A stretch of 64,000 nucleotides of DNA from Microbacterium suwonense. GTDB taxonomy: Bacteria > Actinomycetota > Actinomycetes > Actinomycetales > Microbacteriaceae. Below, piece by piece: positions 37,820-46,551 of the stretch. Under the pieces are notes generated by a model. It did not search any database. It had not been told where the DNA came from and was given only the letters and a program-made list of their open reading frames with translations. Within the stretch, counting starts at the first letter, position 1. Every line of letters begins with the position of its first letter. The stretch lies in the NCBI RefSeq assembly GCF_030296555.1, contig NZ_AP027728.1, forward strand, positions 124,001 through 188,000. Direction: 5' to 3'. A program made the translations under genes and the position numbers.

Positions 37820-38758
37820 GCGTCAACGATATGCGCGGCATTCGATGAATGCAAGAATCGGCGCATTCAATTGTCGATTCTGAATGATGCGAATTGCCGG
37901 TTTCAGGAAGCAGGCCGGCGCGGCGCGCTCGTACGACCGCCGAATGACGGGAAGACGCATCCAGTTTCGACATCGCCGAGCGCAGATAGGCCTTGACAGT
38001 TCCTTCCCGCAGGCCCAATTGCGTCGCGATCTGCGCATTGGTGGAGCCCACCGCTGCGCAGGCGAGCACATCCAGCTCGCGGGGAGACAGGTGCGCCGCA
38101 GGCTCCGCGTCGAGCGCCTGAGCGGGCTCCGCGACTCCCATCAGGCGGCGCTCGACAGCGGCGATGCGCTCGCGCAGCGATTCATCGGTCAGCTCCGCCG
38201 CGATGCTGCGCAGCTCTGCGAAGCTCTCGCGAAGATCTTCCCGCTGCGGTGACGCCACGACCGGAGGGGAGCGGCCTCGTGCAGTCGCCGCTCGACCTCG
38301 TCCCGGATGCGCAGCTCGGTGGCGATGCGCTGCACCACCGACATCGCCGGGGCCGTCGTCACGTCGCCGATCGGCGACTGCTCCCAGGCACCTGCGTAGA
38401 GCACGCCGCGGGGCCTGCCCTCGACGACGATGGGCAGCGCCAGCAGCGTGCGAAGGCCCTCGCCCAGCACGAATACGTCGTAGTCGTGGGTGATCTGCTG
38501 GGAGGAGCGATAGTCGTTCGTCATGCGTGGGCGGAGTTCGATCATCGCGCGCCCGCCCAGTCCGCGTTCCGGGCGCACCTGAAGGCCGTCGAGATGACGG
38601 GTCCGGTTGCCGACGATCGTCGTGATGTCGACCTCACCGTCGTGGATGAGCCCGCCGAAAGCGACCGGGAATCGCGTGCGGCGAGCGAGTTCGCGCACAC
38701 CACCGGCGATGAGATCCTCTCTGGAACCGGCCTCCGTCGAGCCGCTCTGCATTCTCAT
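37809..38758 (-). pseudogene. GAF/LuxR-type transcriptional regulator, frameshifted
   Basis: About 316 aa. A GAF-like sensor domain (ARRTRFPVAFGGLIHDGEVD; LGGRAMIELRPRMTNDYRSS; TLLALPIVVEGRPRGVLYAG) and linker helices (IRDEVERRLHEAA) precede a C-terminal LuxR helix-turn-helix (LSPRELDVLACAAVGSTNAQ; GLREGTVKAYLRSAMSKL). The break is in the run at 38264-38268 (GGGG; five restore AAPPPVVASPQRE). The final 25 residues after RRAGLLP run into AT-rich promoter DNA and look unconserved. The start may be ATG 38758 or 38752. Ligand unknown. Confidence 0.75.
37826..37854 (-). promoter_or_regulatory. lsr2 promoter
   Basis: Minus strand: -35 TTGCAT (37854-37849), 17-nt spacer, -10 TATCGT (37831-37826), then 6 nt to the ATG. 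It lies within the AT-rich 3' end of the LuxR-type gene. Confidence 0.65.
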
Positions 38759-38902
38759 CCTCGGTGATTTCCCGCTTTCAGGGGTGGTGATGCATCGCCC
38801 CGTTTCGTAGCGTCGACAATACCATCGACATGAATATGCGGAAATGCGGGCGCTCATGACGGAATCGGGGCCCGACGGCCTACACGCCGGGCCCCGTGTC
38901 TG

Positions 38903-39430
38903 TCACGATGTCGAGGCGGAGTCGCTTTCGAGGTCGAGAAGATAGCGCTTTCGCTCCGGGTGCGCCCCGTAATGACCGGGCGTTCCATCCGATCGGATGA
39001 CTCGATGCGCGGGAACGATCACCGAGAACGGGGTCAGGCGGCATGCTGTGCCCACGGCCCGGGCGGCGCCGGGACTGCCGGCGACGACCGCCACTTCGCC
39101 GTAGCTCATGGTCTCGCCCCAGGGGATCTCGCACACCGCCTGCAGCGCCGCGCGCGGGAACCCCTCGACGAGCCGCCAGTCGAAGCTCAGCTGCTCGTCG
39201 AAGCGAATGGGTGCTCCTTCGAAGTACTCGGCCAGCAGGTGAGCGAGCTGGTCACCCGCTCCCGGTGCCGGCTCGGGCGTCGCACCGAGCCGGCGGCTCA
39301 CGCCTTCCAGCAGCCATGGCACGGTCGGATCCTGCGGTTCGGAGAGGTCGAAGCTGACGATCCCGGCATCCGAGAAGACCGCCAGTGCGTCGCCGAAGGG
39401 CGTCGGAATGAAGTCGTGTCGAAAGCTCAT
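38903..39430 (-). CDS. Ogt/MGMT-like alkyltransferase homologue without catalytic Cys
   Basis: 175 aa with the full-length layout of O6-alkylguanine-DNA alkyltransferases: N-terminal domain, then the C-terminal helix-turn-helix domain (IPWGETMSYGEVAVVAGSPG; ARAVGTACRLTPFSVIVPAHRVIRS in part). The active-site PCHR reads PAHR (codon GCG), so alkyl transfer to this site is impossible. Short alkyltransferase-like (ATL) proteins with Trp or Ala there bind alkylated guanine and flag it for nucleotide excision repair; this could be a longer ATL. The rest of the domain is well preserved. ATG 39430. Confidence 0.85.
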   Translation of the reverse strand: MSFRHDFIPTPFGDALAVFSDAGIVSFDLSEPQDPTVPWLLEGVSRRLGATPEPAPGAGDQLAHLLAEYFEGAPIRFDEQLSFDWRLVEGFPRAALQAVCEIPWGETMSYGEVAVVAGSPGAARAVGTACRLTPFSVIVPAHRVIRSDGTPGHYGAHPERKRYLLDLESDSASTS

Positions 39431-39616
39431 GTCCCCATCATCCTGTGCACGCACCCTCGTGACTGCGCCGATCACGGGATCGGTGGACAACTCGGAAGAG
39501 GCCGGGGAATGTGCAGAGCGGGTGATTCGATCGCGCTGAGCGGGTGCTTGACGTGGAAAAGCCGCCACGATCTGCGGGAATCGGCCCGGGATACCGGTGC
39601 TCGCAGCTGTCGCGCT

Positions 39617-39622
39617 TAGGCT
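39617..39622 (+). promoter_or_regulatory. -10 box of the degenerate helicase gene
   Basis: TAGGCT, 7 nt before the GTG at 39630; leaderless arrangement. Confidence 0.45.
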
Positions 39623-39629
39623 TTGAGAT

Positions 39630-42600
39630 GTGTGGCGGCGCGAGGCGAAGGACACCGAGGACGCGGAGGAGGACACCGCGATGAATCTCGGGGAGCTCAG
39701 TGACTCGTCGACAGGGATCGACATCGCCCACGCGGCGGAGGCGCAGCGCACCAGGCTGCGTGCCGAAGCCGCTGATCTGGGCGGAGCTTCGCCGCTGACG
39801 TCGTTCACGGACACGCCCGAGTCGGGCATCGACATCTCCAAGGCGCATCCGGGCAGCCTGCCGCAGTTCATCACCGGCCGCTCCACGCTGCTGTCCAACC
39901 TGTTCCGTGACGAGGTCGGTCTGCGCACCGCGCGGATGGCTGCTGAGCGGATCACCGCACGCAACACCGAGCTGCGCACCGTGCGCGGAATCGACGCCGT
40001 CCGACTGGCCGTGGGGATCGCTCGCTGGCGGGTGGGCGGCGTGGATTTCGCAGCGCCGGTGCTGCTGCGACCGCTGGCGATCCGTCGTCACCATGCCGAC
40101 TTCGAGCTGAAGCTGCAGGGTGCGTTCGATGTGAACCCCGAGCTGATCCGGATCGCTCGAGATCACTTCGGGCTCACTCTCGATGCAGCCGAGCTCGCAG
40201 CTCTCGCCTACGACGGCGGCATCTTCAAACCGCAGCCGGTCATCGATCGGCTGCGCGAGCTGACCCGCTCCATCGACACCTTCGCGGTGCATCCACGGCT
40301 CGTGGTCTCCACCTTCGCCGATGTCACCGGGGCGATGGTGCGCGACATGGTGAACCTCGATCATCCCGTGCTCAATGCGCTCGGCGGGCACGCGGCCGAT
40401 CGCGAGCAGCTCTCGGAGCGCCGGGAGGCACCGGAGGTGCTCGCGCCCGACGAGCGCGTGCCGGCTTCCGAGACGCTGCTGCTGGATGCAGATGCCGAGC
40501 AGGAGGAGGTGCTCGCGCGCATTGCCGCCGGGCACTCTCTGGTCGTCTCGACGCTGCCGGGCACCGGCGGCACGCAGACCGTGATCAACGCGCTCGGTGC
40601 GTTCGTCCGTGCGGGCAAGCGCGTACTGGTCGTCTCGGCCAGACGCTCAACGCTGGATGGCGTGCGTCATCGGCTTGCGGGCATCGGGCTCGACGGCCTT
40701 GCAGTCTCTCCGGCGGACATGCGGCGCGACCTGATCAGGTCGATCGCGCGCAGTGAGAAGGCGACCCAGCCCAAGGCCACCGACATCGATCAGGCACTCG
40801 TCCGGCTGCGCACCGTGCTGCGTGACTACCGAGGTGCGCTGACCGAGCCGGTCGGCCGCACCGGGGCATCCGTCCTCGACGCGACCCGTCAGCTGACCCG
40901 GCTCGCATCGCTGCCTGTGCCGCCCTCGACGGGCGCGCGTCTCTCGCTGCAGACGCTGGAGCGTCTCGCCGGCGACCGCACTCGTGCGGCCGAGGCGCTC
41001 ACGCGAGCCGCCAGGCTCGGCGAGTTCCGCTTCGGGCCCGACGACTCACCCTGGTACGGCGTCAGCTTCGAGAGCACCGAGGCCGCTCAGGCTGCGCACG
41101 CACTCGCAGGCGAGTTGCACGGCACGGCGGTGCCCGCCCTGCTGGAGCGCGGCTACGAGCTGATCTCCCAGACCAGCATGCGGCCGTTCGGCACGATCGA
41201 CGAGCTCGGTGAGTACCTGCAGCTGCTGAAGGGCATCCGTGATTCTCTGGACCGCTTCAGCCCGACCGTGTTCGAGCGTCCGCTGGGCGAGCTGATCCAG
41301 GCACACGGCTCCCGCCGCGACGCACCGGGGATGTCCTCGGCCACCCGCCGCCGCCTCAAACGGCTGGCGCGCGAGTACGTGCGTCCGGGTGCACAGGTCA
41401 ACGAGATGCACGAAGCGCTGCTGCGCATCCAGCACCAGCGCTCGCAGTGGCAGCGCTATGTCGAGGCCGGCGTCGCGCCGCAGGTGCCGCTGGGTCTGTC
41501 GGATGTGCACGTCGCCTGGCAGCGGGTGACCGCAGAGCTCGCCGAACTCGACACCGCGCTGGGTCGCAAGGAACCACTCGCCGCGCTCCCCGTCGCGCGG
41601 CTGGTGCGCACCCTGTCCGGGCTCGCCGCGCGCAGCGCGGTGTTCGACAATCTCGTCGAGCGCACCGAGATCCGCGACGAGCTGAGCGGCATGGGGCTGC
41701 GGCCGCTGCTGTCGGACATGTCTGTGCGGCATGTGGCGGAGGAGCGGGTCGCCGATGAGCTGGAGTTCGCCTGGTGGCAGTCGCTGCTCGAGCGCGCTCT
41801 GCAGGACGACCGCTCGCTGCTGGGTGCGAACACCTCGGTGGTCGACCGGTTGGAGCGGGACTTCCGCCTCGTGGACGAGGCGCACACCGCGATGGCCGGT
41901 CCGCTGCTGGCCTGGAACCTGGCCAGTCAGTGGCGTATCGCGATCGTCGATGAGCCCGAGCAGGCCGCCAACCTGCGCCGTGCGCTGAAGGATGGCGACG
42001 CCAGCGCGGCCGAGATCGTCTCGGTGGCACCCGACCTCGTCCGCGTGCTCGCACCGGTGTGGATCGCCTCGCCCTATCAGGTGCCCGACATCCCCGACTC
42101 GATCCACTTCGACGCCGTGCTGCTGGTGGATGCCGCCGCGGTGAATCTCGCCGAGGCCGCCCCCGCGATCCGTCGCGCCCGTCAGATCGTCGCCTTCGGC
42201 GACCCGGTCACTCAGCGACCGACGCCGTTCACGGTCGCGACGCAGCCCGATGCCGAGTGGGAGCCCGAGGTGCCCTTCGACGACGTCTCGGTCTTCGAGC
42301 GTCTCGCCGAGCTGTTCCCCGTGATGACCCTGACGCACAGCTACCGCGCCGGGGGAGAGGATCTCGCCGAGCTGATCAACGACGCCTTCTACGGCGGCGA
42401 GATCGTCTCGCTGCCGTGGGCGGGATCCTACCTGGGGCGGGGAAGCCTGACCGTCGACTACGTGGAGCGCGGGGTCGGCAATCCCGATCCGGAGTCCGGT
42501 GCTGTGGAGAGCCCGGATGCCGAGGTCGCGCGCGTTGTGACGCTCGTGGTCGAGCATGCCATCCATCGTCCCGCCGAGTCGCTCATGGTCATCACCGCCA

Positions 42601-43337
42601 GCCGACGGCACGCCGAACGGGTGCGCGCGGCCGTGGCGTCCGCCTTCTCCGGACGATCGGACGTGGCGGACTTCGTCGGTCGGGACACCGCCGAGCCGTT
42701 CGCCGTGCTCACCCTGGAGGAGTCCGTGGCCGAGAGCCGCGACCGGGTGATCTTCTCGCTCGGGTTCGGGCTGACCAGGCACGGCCGGGTGCTCAGCGAC
42801 TTCGGCGATCTGTCTCAGGAAGACGGGGAGCGACTGCTCACGGTCGGGATGACGCGCGCTCGGCGCTCGATGGTGATCGTGTCCTGCATCCGTCCGTCCG
42901 GTTTCGACGAGGGGCGCCTGGAGCATGGTGCATCCACGCTGATGTCGATCCTCGGGAATCTCGCCGCCCGCGGCAGGGAAGCCCGCCTGGAGGATCTCGC
43001 CGATCCGCTCACCCTGGCGCTGGCGCGAGAGCTGCGTCGTCTCGGAGCGTCGGTCGACGTGGACTACCGCGGCCGGCTTCCGTTGGTCGCTCAGCATTCC
43101 GGACGTGCCGTCGTGATCGAGTCCGATCCGGAGTCCCGCGATGAATCCCTGCGTGAGAGCCTGCGCCTGCGGCCGCAGGTGCTGCGCAGGCTGGGCTGGC
43201 ATTATGTGCGCGTGCACGCCTTCGACCTGTACAGCGACCCGACGACGGTCGCGCGACGCATCGCGACCGTCCTCGGCATCGAGGAGGACGCTGTCCGCGC
43301 CGACAACGACACCCAGCCGCTCGACGTCGATGAGTGA
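39630..43337 (+). CDS. Large degenerate SF1 helicase-like protein with C-terminal nuclease-like domain
   Basis: 1235 aa. The middle resembles an SF1 (Upf1-like) helicase, but key residues are altered: Walker A reads STLPGTGGTQTVI (no GKT lysine) and the Walker B position reads VLLVDAAAVNLAEA instead of a DE-type box. Later motifs are closer to normal (QIVAFGDPVTQRP; LTHSYRAGGEDLAELIN; LLTVGMTRARRSMVIVS). The C-terminal 110 residues (LRRLGASVDVDYRGRLPLVA, VVIESDPESRDESL, RRLGWHYVRVHAFDLYSDP) match the Vsr-like REase_MTES_1575 fold, named from Microbacterium testaceum. ATP-driven unwinding is doubtful. GTG 39630 is the longest start; ATG 39681 is possible. A 62-aa gene overlaps its end. Confidence 0.8.
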   Translation: MWRREAKDTEDAEEDTAMNLGELSDSSTGIDIAHAAEAQRTRLRAEAADLGGASPLTSFTDTPESGIDISKAHPGSLPQFITGRSTLLSNLFRDEVGLRTARMAAERITARNTELRTVRGIDAVRLAVGIARWRVGGVDFAAPVLLRPLAIRRHHADFELKLQGAFDVNPELIRIARDHFGLTLDAAELAALAYDGGIFKPQPVIDRLRELTRSIDTFAVHPRLVVSTFADVTGAMVRDMVNLDHPVLNALGGHAADREQLSERREAPEVLAPDERVPASETLLLDADAEQEEVLARIAAGHSLVVSTLPGTGGTQTVINALGAFVRAGKRVLVVSARRSTLDGVRHRLAGIGLDGLAVSPADMRRDLIRSIARSEKATQPKATDIDQALVRLRTVLRDYRGALTEPVGRTGASVLDATRQLTRLASLPVPPSTGARLSLQTLERLAGDRTRAAEALTRAARLGEFRFGPDDSPWYGVSFESTEAAQAAHALAGELHGTAVPALLERGYELISQTSMRPFGTIDELGEYLQLLKGIRDSLDRFSPTVFERPLGELIQAHGSRRDAPGMSSATRRRLKRLAREYVRPGAQVNEMHEALLRIQHQRSQWQRYVEAGVAPQVPLGLSDVHVAWQRVTAELAELDTALGRKEPLAALPVARLVRTLSGLAARSAVFDNLVERTEIRDELSGMGLRPLLSDMSVRHVAEERVADELEFAWWQSLLERALQDDRSLLGANTSVVDRLERDFRLVDEAHTAMAGPLLAWNLASQWRIAIVDEPEQAANLRRALKDGDASAAEIVSVAPDLVRVLAPVWIASPYQVPDIPDSIHFDAVLLVDAAAVNLAEAAPAIRRARQIVAFGDPVTQRPTPFTVATQPDAEWEPEVPFDDVSVFERLAELFPVMTLTHSYRAGGEDLAELINDAFYGGEIVSLPWAGSYLGRGSLTVDYVERGVGNPDPESGAVESPDAEVARVVTLVVEHAIHRPAESLMVITASRRHAERVRAAVASAFSGRSDVADFVGRDTAEPFAVLTLEESVAESRDRVIFSLGFGLTRHGRVLSDFGDLSQEDGERLLTVGMTRARRSMVIVSCIRPSGFDEGRLEHGASTLMSILGNLAARGREARLEDLADPLTLALARELRRLGASVDVDYRGRLPLVAQHSGRAVVIESDPESRDESLRESLRLRPQVLRRLGWHYVRVHAFDLYSDPTTVARRIATVLGIEEDAVRADNDTQPLDVDE

Positions 43338-43518
43338 CGAGCCCCGCGAGAAGCGCCAACGGGTGGTGCGGGTTCCCGGAGCCCGGCGTGCGCAGCTGAC
43401 CCGAGTGGAGGGCACGACGTCCGAGCCGCATGTGCGTCCCGAACGGAAGGCGGGGACGGAGGGCGACCACGGGCCCAACGACGATCGGATGCTGAGGGAA
43501 GTCCCTCCGCACTACTGA
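43330..43518 (+). CDS. Small charged protein coupled to the helicase-like gene
   Basis: 62 aa, rich in Arg, Glu and Pro (MSDEPREKRQRVVRVPGARR; NDDRMLREVPPHY at the end). The ATG overlaps the upstream stop by 8 nt, implying coupled translation. It is not recognised. The same small frame after this helicase family would be worth comparing across Microbacteriaceae. Confidence 0.6.
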   Translation: MSDEPREKRQRVVRVPGARRAQLTRVEGTTSEPHVRPERKAGTEGDHGPNDDRMLREVPPHY

Positions 43519-43547
43519 GCGATCACCGCGAGTCGAGATCTCGCAAC

Positions 43548-43582
43548 AAGAACGCCCCACCCCGGAGGGGCAGGGCGTTCTT
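43548..43582. terminator. Bidirectional hairpin terminator
   Basis: AAGAACGCCC (43548-43557) with GGGCGTTCTT (43573-43582) and further C/G pairing inside, between the convergent small-protein and mscL genes. Confidence 0.85.
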
Positions 43583-43600
43583 CGACGTCGGTGATTCCGG

Positions 43601-43993
43601 TCAGCTCGCGTTCTTGCGCAGTGCGTCGCGGATCTCGATGAGCAGCTCCTGCTCGGTGGGGAGGGTGTCCTCCTCGACAGCGGGGTTCCTCGCCGCCTGG
43701 AGCTCCTTCATCTTGTTCATCGGAACGACGAAGACGAAGTAGACGACCAGCGCCACCGCGAGGAAGCTGATGATCGCGGCGATGACGGCGCCGAAGCCGA
43801 ACTTCGCGCTTCCCACCTCGACGATGAACGCCTGGTCGAGGTTCTCCGCGTTGAAGAGAAGACCGATCAGCGGGTTGATCAGCTGCTCGACGATGGTGTT
43901 GACGATCGCGGTGAACGCGGCGCCGATGACGACCGCGACGGCGAGGTCGATCACGTTGCCCTGCGCGATGAACTCCTTGAATCCCTTGAGCAT
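43601..43993 (-). CDS. mscL: Large-conductance mechanosensitive channel MscL
   Basis: 130 aa pentameric membrane channel that opens on hypo-osmotic shock. N-terminal helix MLKGFKEFIAQGNVIDLAVA, TM1 VVIGAAFTAIVNTIVEQLI, periplasmic loop, TM2 FGAVIAAIISFLAVALVVYF and a charged cytoplasmic helix. Length normal. ATG 43993 is used; an upstream in-frame ATG at 44023 would add ten residues before the conserved start. AGGGGAA precedes the ATG. Confidence 0.95.
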   Translation of the reverse strand: MLKGFKEFIAQGNVIDLAVAVVIGAAFTAIVNTIVEQLINPLIGLLFNAENLDQAFIVEVGSAKFGFGAVIAAIISFLAVALVVYFVFVVPMNKMKELQAARNPAVEEDTLPTEQELLIEIRDALRKNAS

Positions 43994-44019
43994 GGTTCCC
44001 CTTGTAGTGGTCTTGGACC

Positions 44020-44292
44020 TCACGCGGAGGTCGTGGTCTTCGCGGGTGCCGGAGTGGATCCCGTCGAAGTCTCCGACTTAGATGATGCCGAACTCTCGGC
44101 CTTCGCACCAGCTTTCGCGCGCGAGTCGGTGCGATAGAAGCCCGACCCGTTGAAGGTCACGCCCACGGTGCCGTACTGCTTGCGCAGTGCGCCGCCGCAT
44201 TCCGGGCAGATCGTGAGGGAATCCTCCGCGAAGCTCTGGACGGCGTCGAAGCGGTGGTCGCAGGCCGTGCAGGCATAGGCATAAGTGGGCAT
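44020..44292 (-). CDS. FmdB-family zinc-ribbon protein
   Basis: 90 aa. The N-terminal FmdB zinc ribbon has CTACDHRFD and CPECGGALRK, preceded by the usual PTYAYAC. The last 35 residues are Ala/Ser/Thr low-complexity. Putative regulatory protein; target unknown. AGGAG precedes the ATG at 44292. It is between mscL and the cyclo-ligase gene on the same strand, 12 nt after the latter's stop. Confidence 0.88.
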   Translation of the reverse strand: MPTYAYACTACDHRFDAVQSFAEDSLTICPECGGALRKQYGTVGVTFNGSGFYRTDSRAKAGAKAESSASSKSETSTGSTPAPAKTTTSA

Positions 44293-44304
44293 GAGCGCTC
44301 CTGT

Positions 44305-44898
44305 TCAGTCGCGTGCAGGCGAGATGGTGATGGTCCGCGTCGGGGTGACGAAGCCGTTCACCGGCTGGTCGTGGACCTCGCGCGGCAGCGAATCGAGTAC
44401 TTCGGAATCATAGATCACGGCGTACACCGGGGGACGCCTCTGCATCGAGCCGATCGTCTTGTCGAAGTATCCACGTCCCCATCCCAGGCGGGTTCCGATG
44501 CGGTCGATCGCCGCAGCCGGGATGATCATCAGCTCGACGTCATCGACGGCATTCGGCCCGAGCGCCTGGCCGCCGGGCTCGGGCAACCCGAACAACCCCT
44601 CCGTGATCTCGTCGTCATCTGCCACGGCCCAGTCGAGCAGACCGTCAGCGCGCGTGATCGGCAGCAGCACCCGGATGCCGCGAGACACCGCAGCACGCAC
44701 GAATCCGCGTGTGTCCGGCTCCGTGGCGGTGGACAGGAAGCAGGAGACCGAGCGGACGTCGTGCGCGCGCACCAGGGCAGTCAGCTGCCGGGCGATGCCC
44801 ACGGCGGCCGATTCGCGCTCCGCGTCCGAGAGCAGCTGCCGCCGCTCCCGCAGCCGCGCGCGCAGCGCACGTTTCTGCTGTTCTTCGTCGCCGGGCAC
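44305..44898 (-). CDS. 5-formyltetrahydrofolate cyclo-ligase
   Basis: 197 aa ATP-dependent enzyme converting 5-formyl-THF to 5,10-methenyl-THF, reclaiming folate. The N-terminal helix carries KRALRARLRERRQLLSDAER, and the C-terminal signature is RIGTRLGWGRGYFDKTI. GTG 44898 is supported by TATGAT 6 nt upstream on the minus strand (complement of 44905-44910). Divergent from galU; their two promoters lie back to back. Confidence 0.92.
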   Translation of the reverse strand: MPGDEEQQKRALRARLRERRQLLSDAERESAAVGIARQLTALVRAHDVRSVSCFLSTATEPDTRGFVRAAVSRGIRVLLPITRADGLLDWAVADDDEITEGLFGLPEPGGQALGPNAVDDVELMIIPAAAIDRIGTRLGWGRGYFDKTIGSMQRRPPVYAVIYDSEVLDSLPREVHDQPVNGFVTPTRTITISPARD

Positions 44899-44904
44899 TC
44901 TTTG

Positions 44905-44957
44905 ATCATAAGGCGGCCGCCCCGGTCCGCCGGAGGAACGGATGCCGCCGGTATGCT
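44905..44957. promoter_or_regulatory. Divergent -10 boxes of the cyclo-ligase gene and galU
   Basis: TATGAT on the minus strand (44910-44905), 6 nt before GTG 44898, and TATGCT on the plus strand (44952-44957), 6 nt before ATG 44964. Both indicate leaderless mRNAs. Confidence 0.6.
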
Positions 44958-44963
44958 GACCGG

Positions 44964-45845
44964 ATGAGCACCATCAAGGCGGTGATCCCCGCCGCGGGCC
45001 TGGGAACCCGTTTCCTGCCGGCGACCAAGGCGATGCCGAAGGAGATGCTTCCCGTCGTCGACAAACCGGCGATCCAGTATGTGGTGGAAGAGGCGGTGGG
45101 CGCTGGGATCGACGACATCCTCGTCATCATCGGCCGCAACAAGAACGCCATCTCCGACCATTTCGATTCGGTTCCCGAACTCGAGGTCAGACTGCAGCAG
45201 AAGGGCGACCAGGGCCGCCTGGCTCGAGTGATGAAGTCCAGCGATCTCGCTGACATCCACTTCGTCCGCCAGGGCGAGCCGAAGGGGCTCGGTCACGCGG
45301 TGTTGCGCGCCAGGACGCATGTCGGCGACAGTTCATTCGCCGTGCTGCTCGGCGACGACCTGATCGACGAGCGCGACCCGCTCCTGGTCGACATGATCGC
45401 CGCGCATGAGCGCACCGGCGCCGCGGTGATCGCCCTCATGGAGGTGGATCCGGCCAGCATCCACCTCTACGGGGCTGCGGCGATCGACAGCACCGACGCG
45501 AACGGTGTTGTGAGGGTGACTGGCCTCGTCGAGAAGCCTGCTGCCGAGGACGCGCCGTCGAACCTCGCCGTGATCGGCAGGTACGTGCTCCCGGCATCCA
45601 TGTTCGAGATCCTGGAGCGCACCCCGCCCGGCAAGGGCGGGGAGATCCAGCTCACCGATGCGCTGCAGGAGATGGCGGCCGATTCCGATGGGCCGGGCGT
45701 CGTCGGCGTGGTCTTCCGCGGTCGACGCTACGACACCGGCGATCGGGTCGACTACATCAAGGCGATCGTCCAGCTGGCGGTGGATCGCGACGATCTCGGC
45801 TCGGACCTGCGTCCGTGGCTGAAGGAATTCACCAGCGGCCTGTAG
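44964..45845 (+). CDS. galU: UTP-glucose-1-phosphate uridylyltransferase GalU
   Basis: 293 aa nucleotidyltransferase making UDP-glucose for cell-wall glycans and trehalose. N-terminal nucleotide loop AVIPAAGLGTRFLPATKAMP (Lys in KAMPKEMLP), VVDKPAIQYVVEEA, the metal-binding LGDDLID, VEKPA and the ending GRRYDTGDRVDYIKA. Frame intact. Its neighbours are unrelated; a GNAT gene follows after 13 nt. Confidence 0.95.
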   Translation: MSTIKAVIPAAGLGTRFLPATKAMPKEMLPVVDKPAIQYVVEEAVGAGIDDILVIIGRNKNAISDHFDSVPELEVRLQQKGDQGRLARVMKSSDLADIHFVRQGEPKGLGHAVLRARTHVGDSSFAVLLGDDLIDERDPLLVDMIAAHERTGAAVIALMEVDPASIHLYGAAAIDSTDANGVVRVTGLVEKPAAEDAPSNLAVIGRYVLPASMFEILERTPPGKGGEIQLTDALQEMAADSDGPGVVGVVFRGRRYDTGDRVDYIKAIVQLAVDRDDLGSDLRPWLKEFTSGL

Positions 45846-45858
45846 CCGACGGACCGCC

Positions 45859-46482
45859 ATGCCGTTCGATTCGCTCGACCAGATGCAGCACGGCCCGATC
45901 GGGCTGAGGTTGATCCGCACCCGTGATGCGCGCACGCTGCAGCGCGAGCTGCTGAGCAACCGGGCTTGGCTGCAGCCGTGGGAGGCGACGATTCCCGGCA
46001 GCTCCAGCACGATCGACATGCGCGTCAGCATCCGCCGGCTGCTGCAGCAGCACCGTGACGGCGCCGGCTACCCCTTCGTGATGGAGTACGACGGCGAGAT
46101 CGCCGGGCAGCTGAACATCTGGGGAGTGGCCCGCGGGTCGCTGTGCTCCGCCACGATCGGATACTGGGTCAGCGAGCGCTTCGCGGGGCGCGGAATCACG
46201 CCCACGGCGGTGGCGATGGCGACGGATGCCGCCTTCGACACCTTCGGCCTGCATCGGATGGAGATCTGCATCCGTCCCGAGAACCAGGCAAGCCTGCGAG
46301 TCGTGCGCAAGCTCGGCTTCCGCTACGAGGGGCTGCGGCGCCGCTACATCCACATCGACGGCGACTGGCGCGACCATCATGCGTTCGCGCTGGTCAAGGA
46401 GGACGTGCCGGACGGGGTGCTCGCCCGGTGGGTGGACGGGCGCGTGCCTCCGGGTGCCGGGGCGATTCCGCCGGCGCTCTGA
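45859..46482 (+). CDS. GNAT N-acetyltransferase, RimJ/RimL-like
   Basis: 207 aa acetyl-CoA-dependent acetyltransferase. It contains IGYWVSERFAGRGITPTAVA (acetyl-CoA loop, modified Q/R-x-x-G-x-G/A), FGLHRMEICIRPENQASLRV and KLGFRYEGLRRRYIHIDGDW, the pattern of ribosomal-protein alanine acetyltransferases (RimJ). Substrate not proven. ATG 45859, 13 nt after galU, so probably co-transcribed. Confidence 0.87.
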   Translation: MPFDSLDQMQHGPIGLRLIRTRDARTLQRELLSNRAWLQPWEATIPGSSSTIDMRVSIRRLLQQHRDGAGYPFVMEYDGEIAGQLNIWGVARGSLCSATIGYWVSERFAGRGITPTAVAMATDAAFDTFGLHRMEICIRPENQASLRVVRKLGFRYEGLRRRYIHIDGDWRDHHAFALVKEDVPDGVLARWVDGRVPPGAGAIPPAL

Positions 46483-46551
46483 ACCGCTTTCGCCGCGACA
46501 CGCGACGGCCGTGCCAGGGCGCCGCCGATCGGTGCGCTTACCGTGGTGTCT

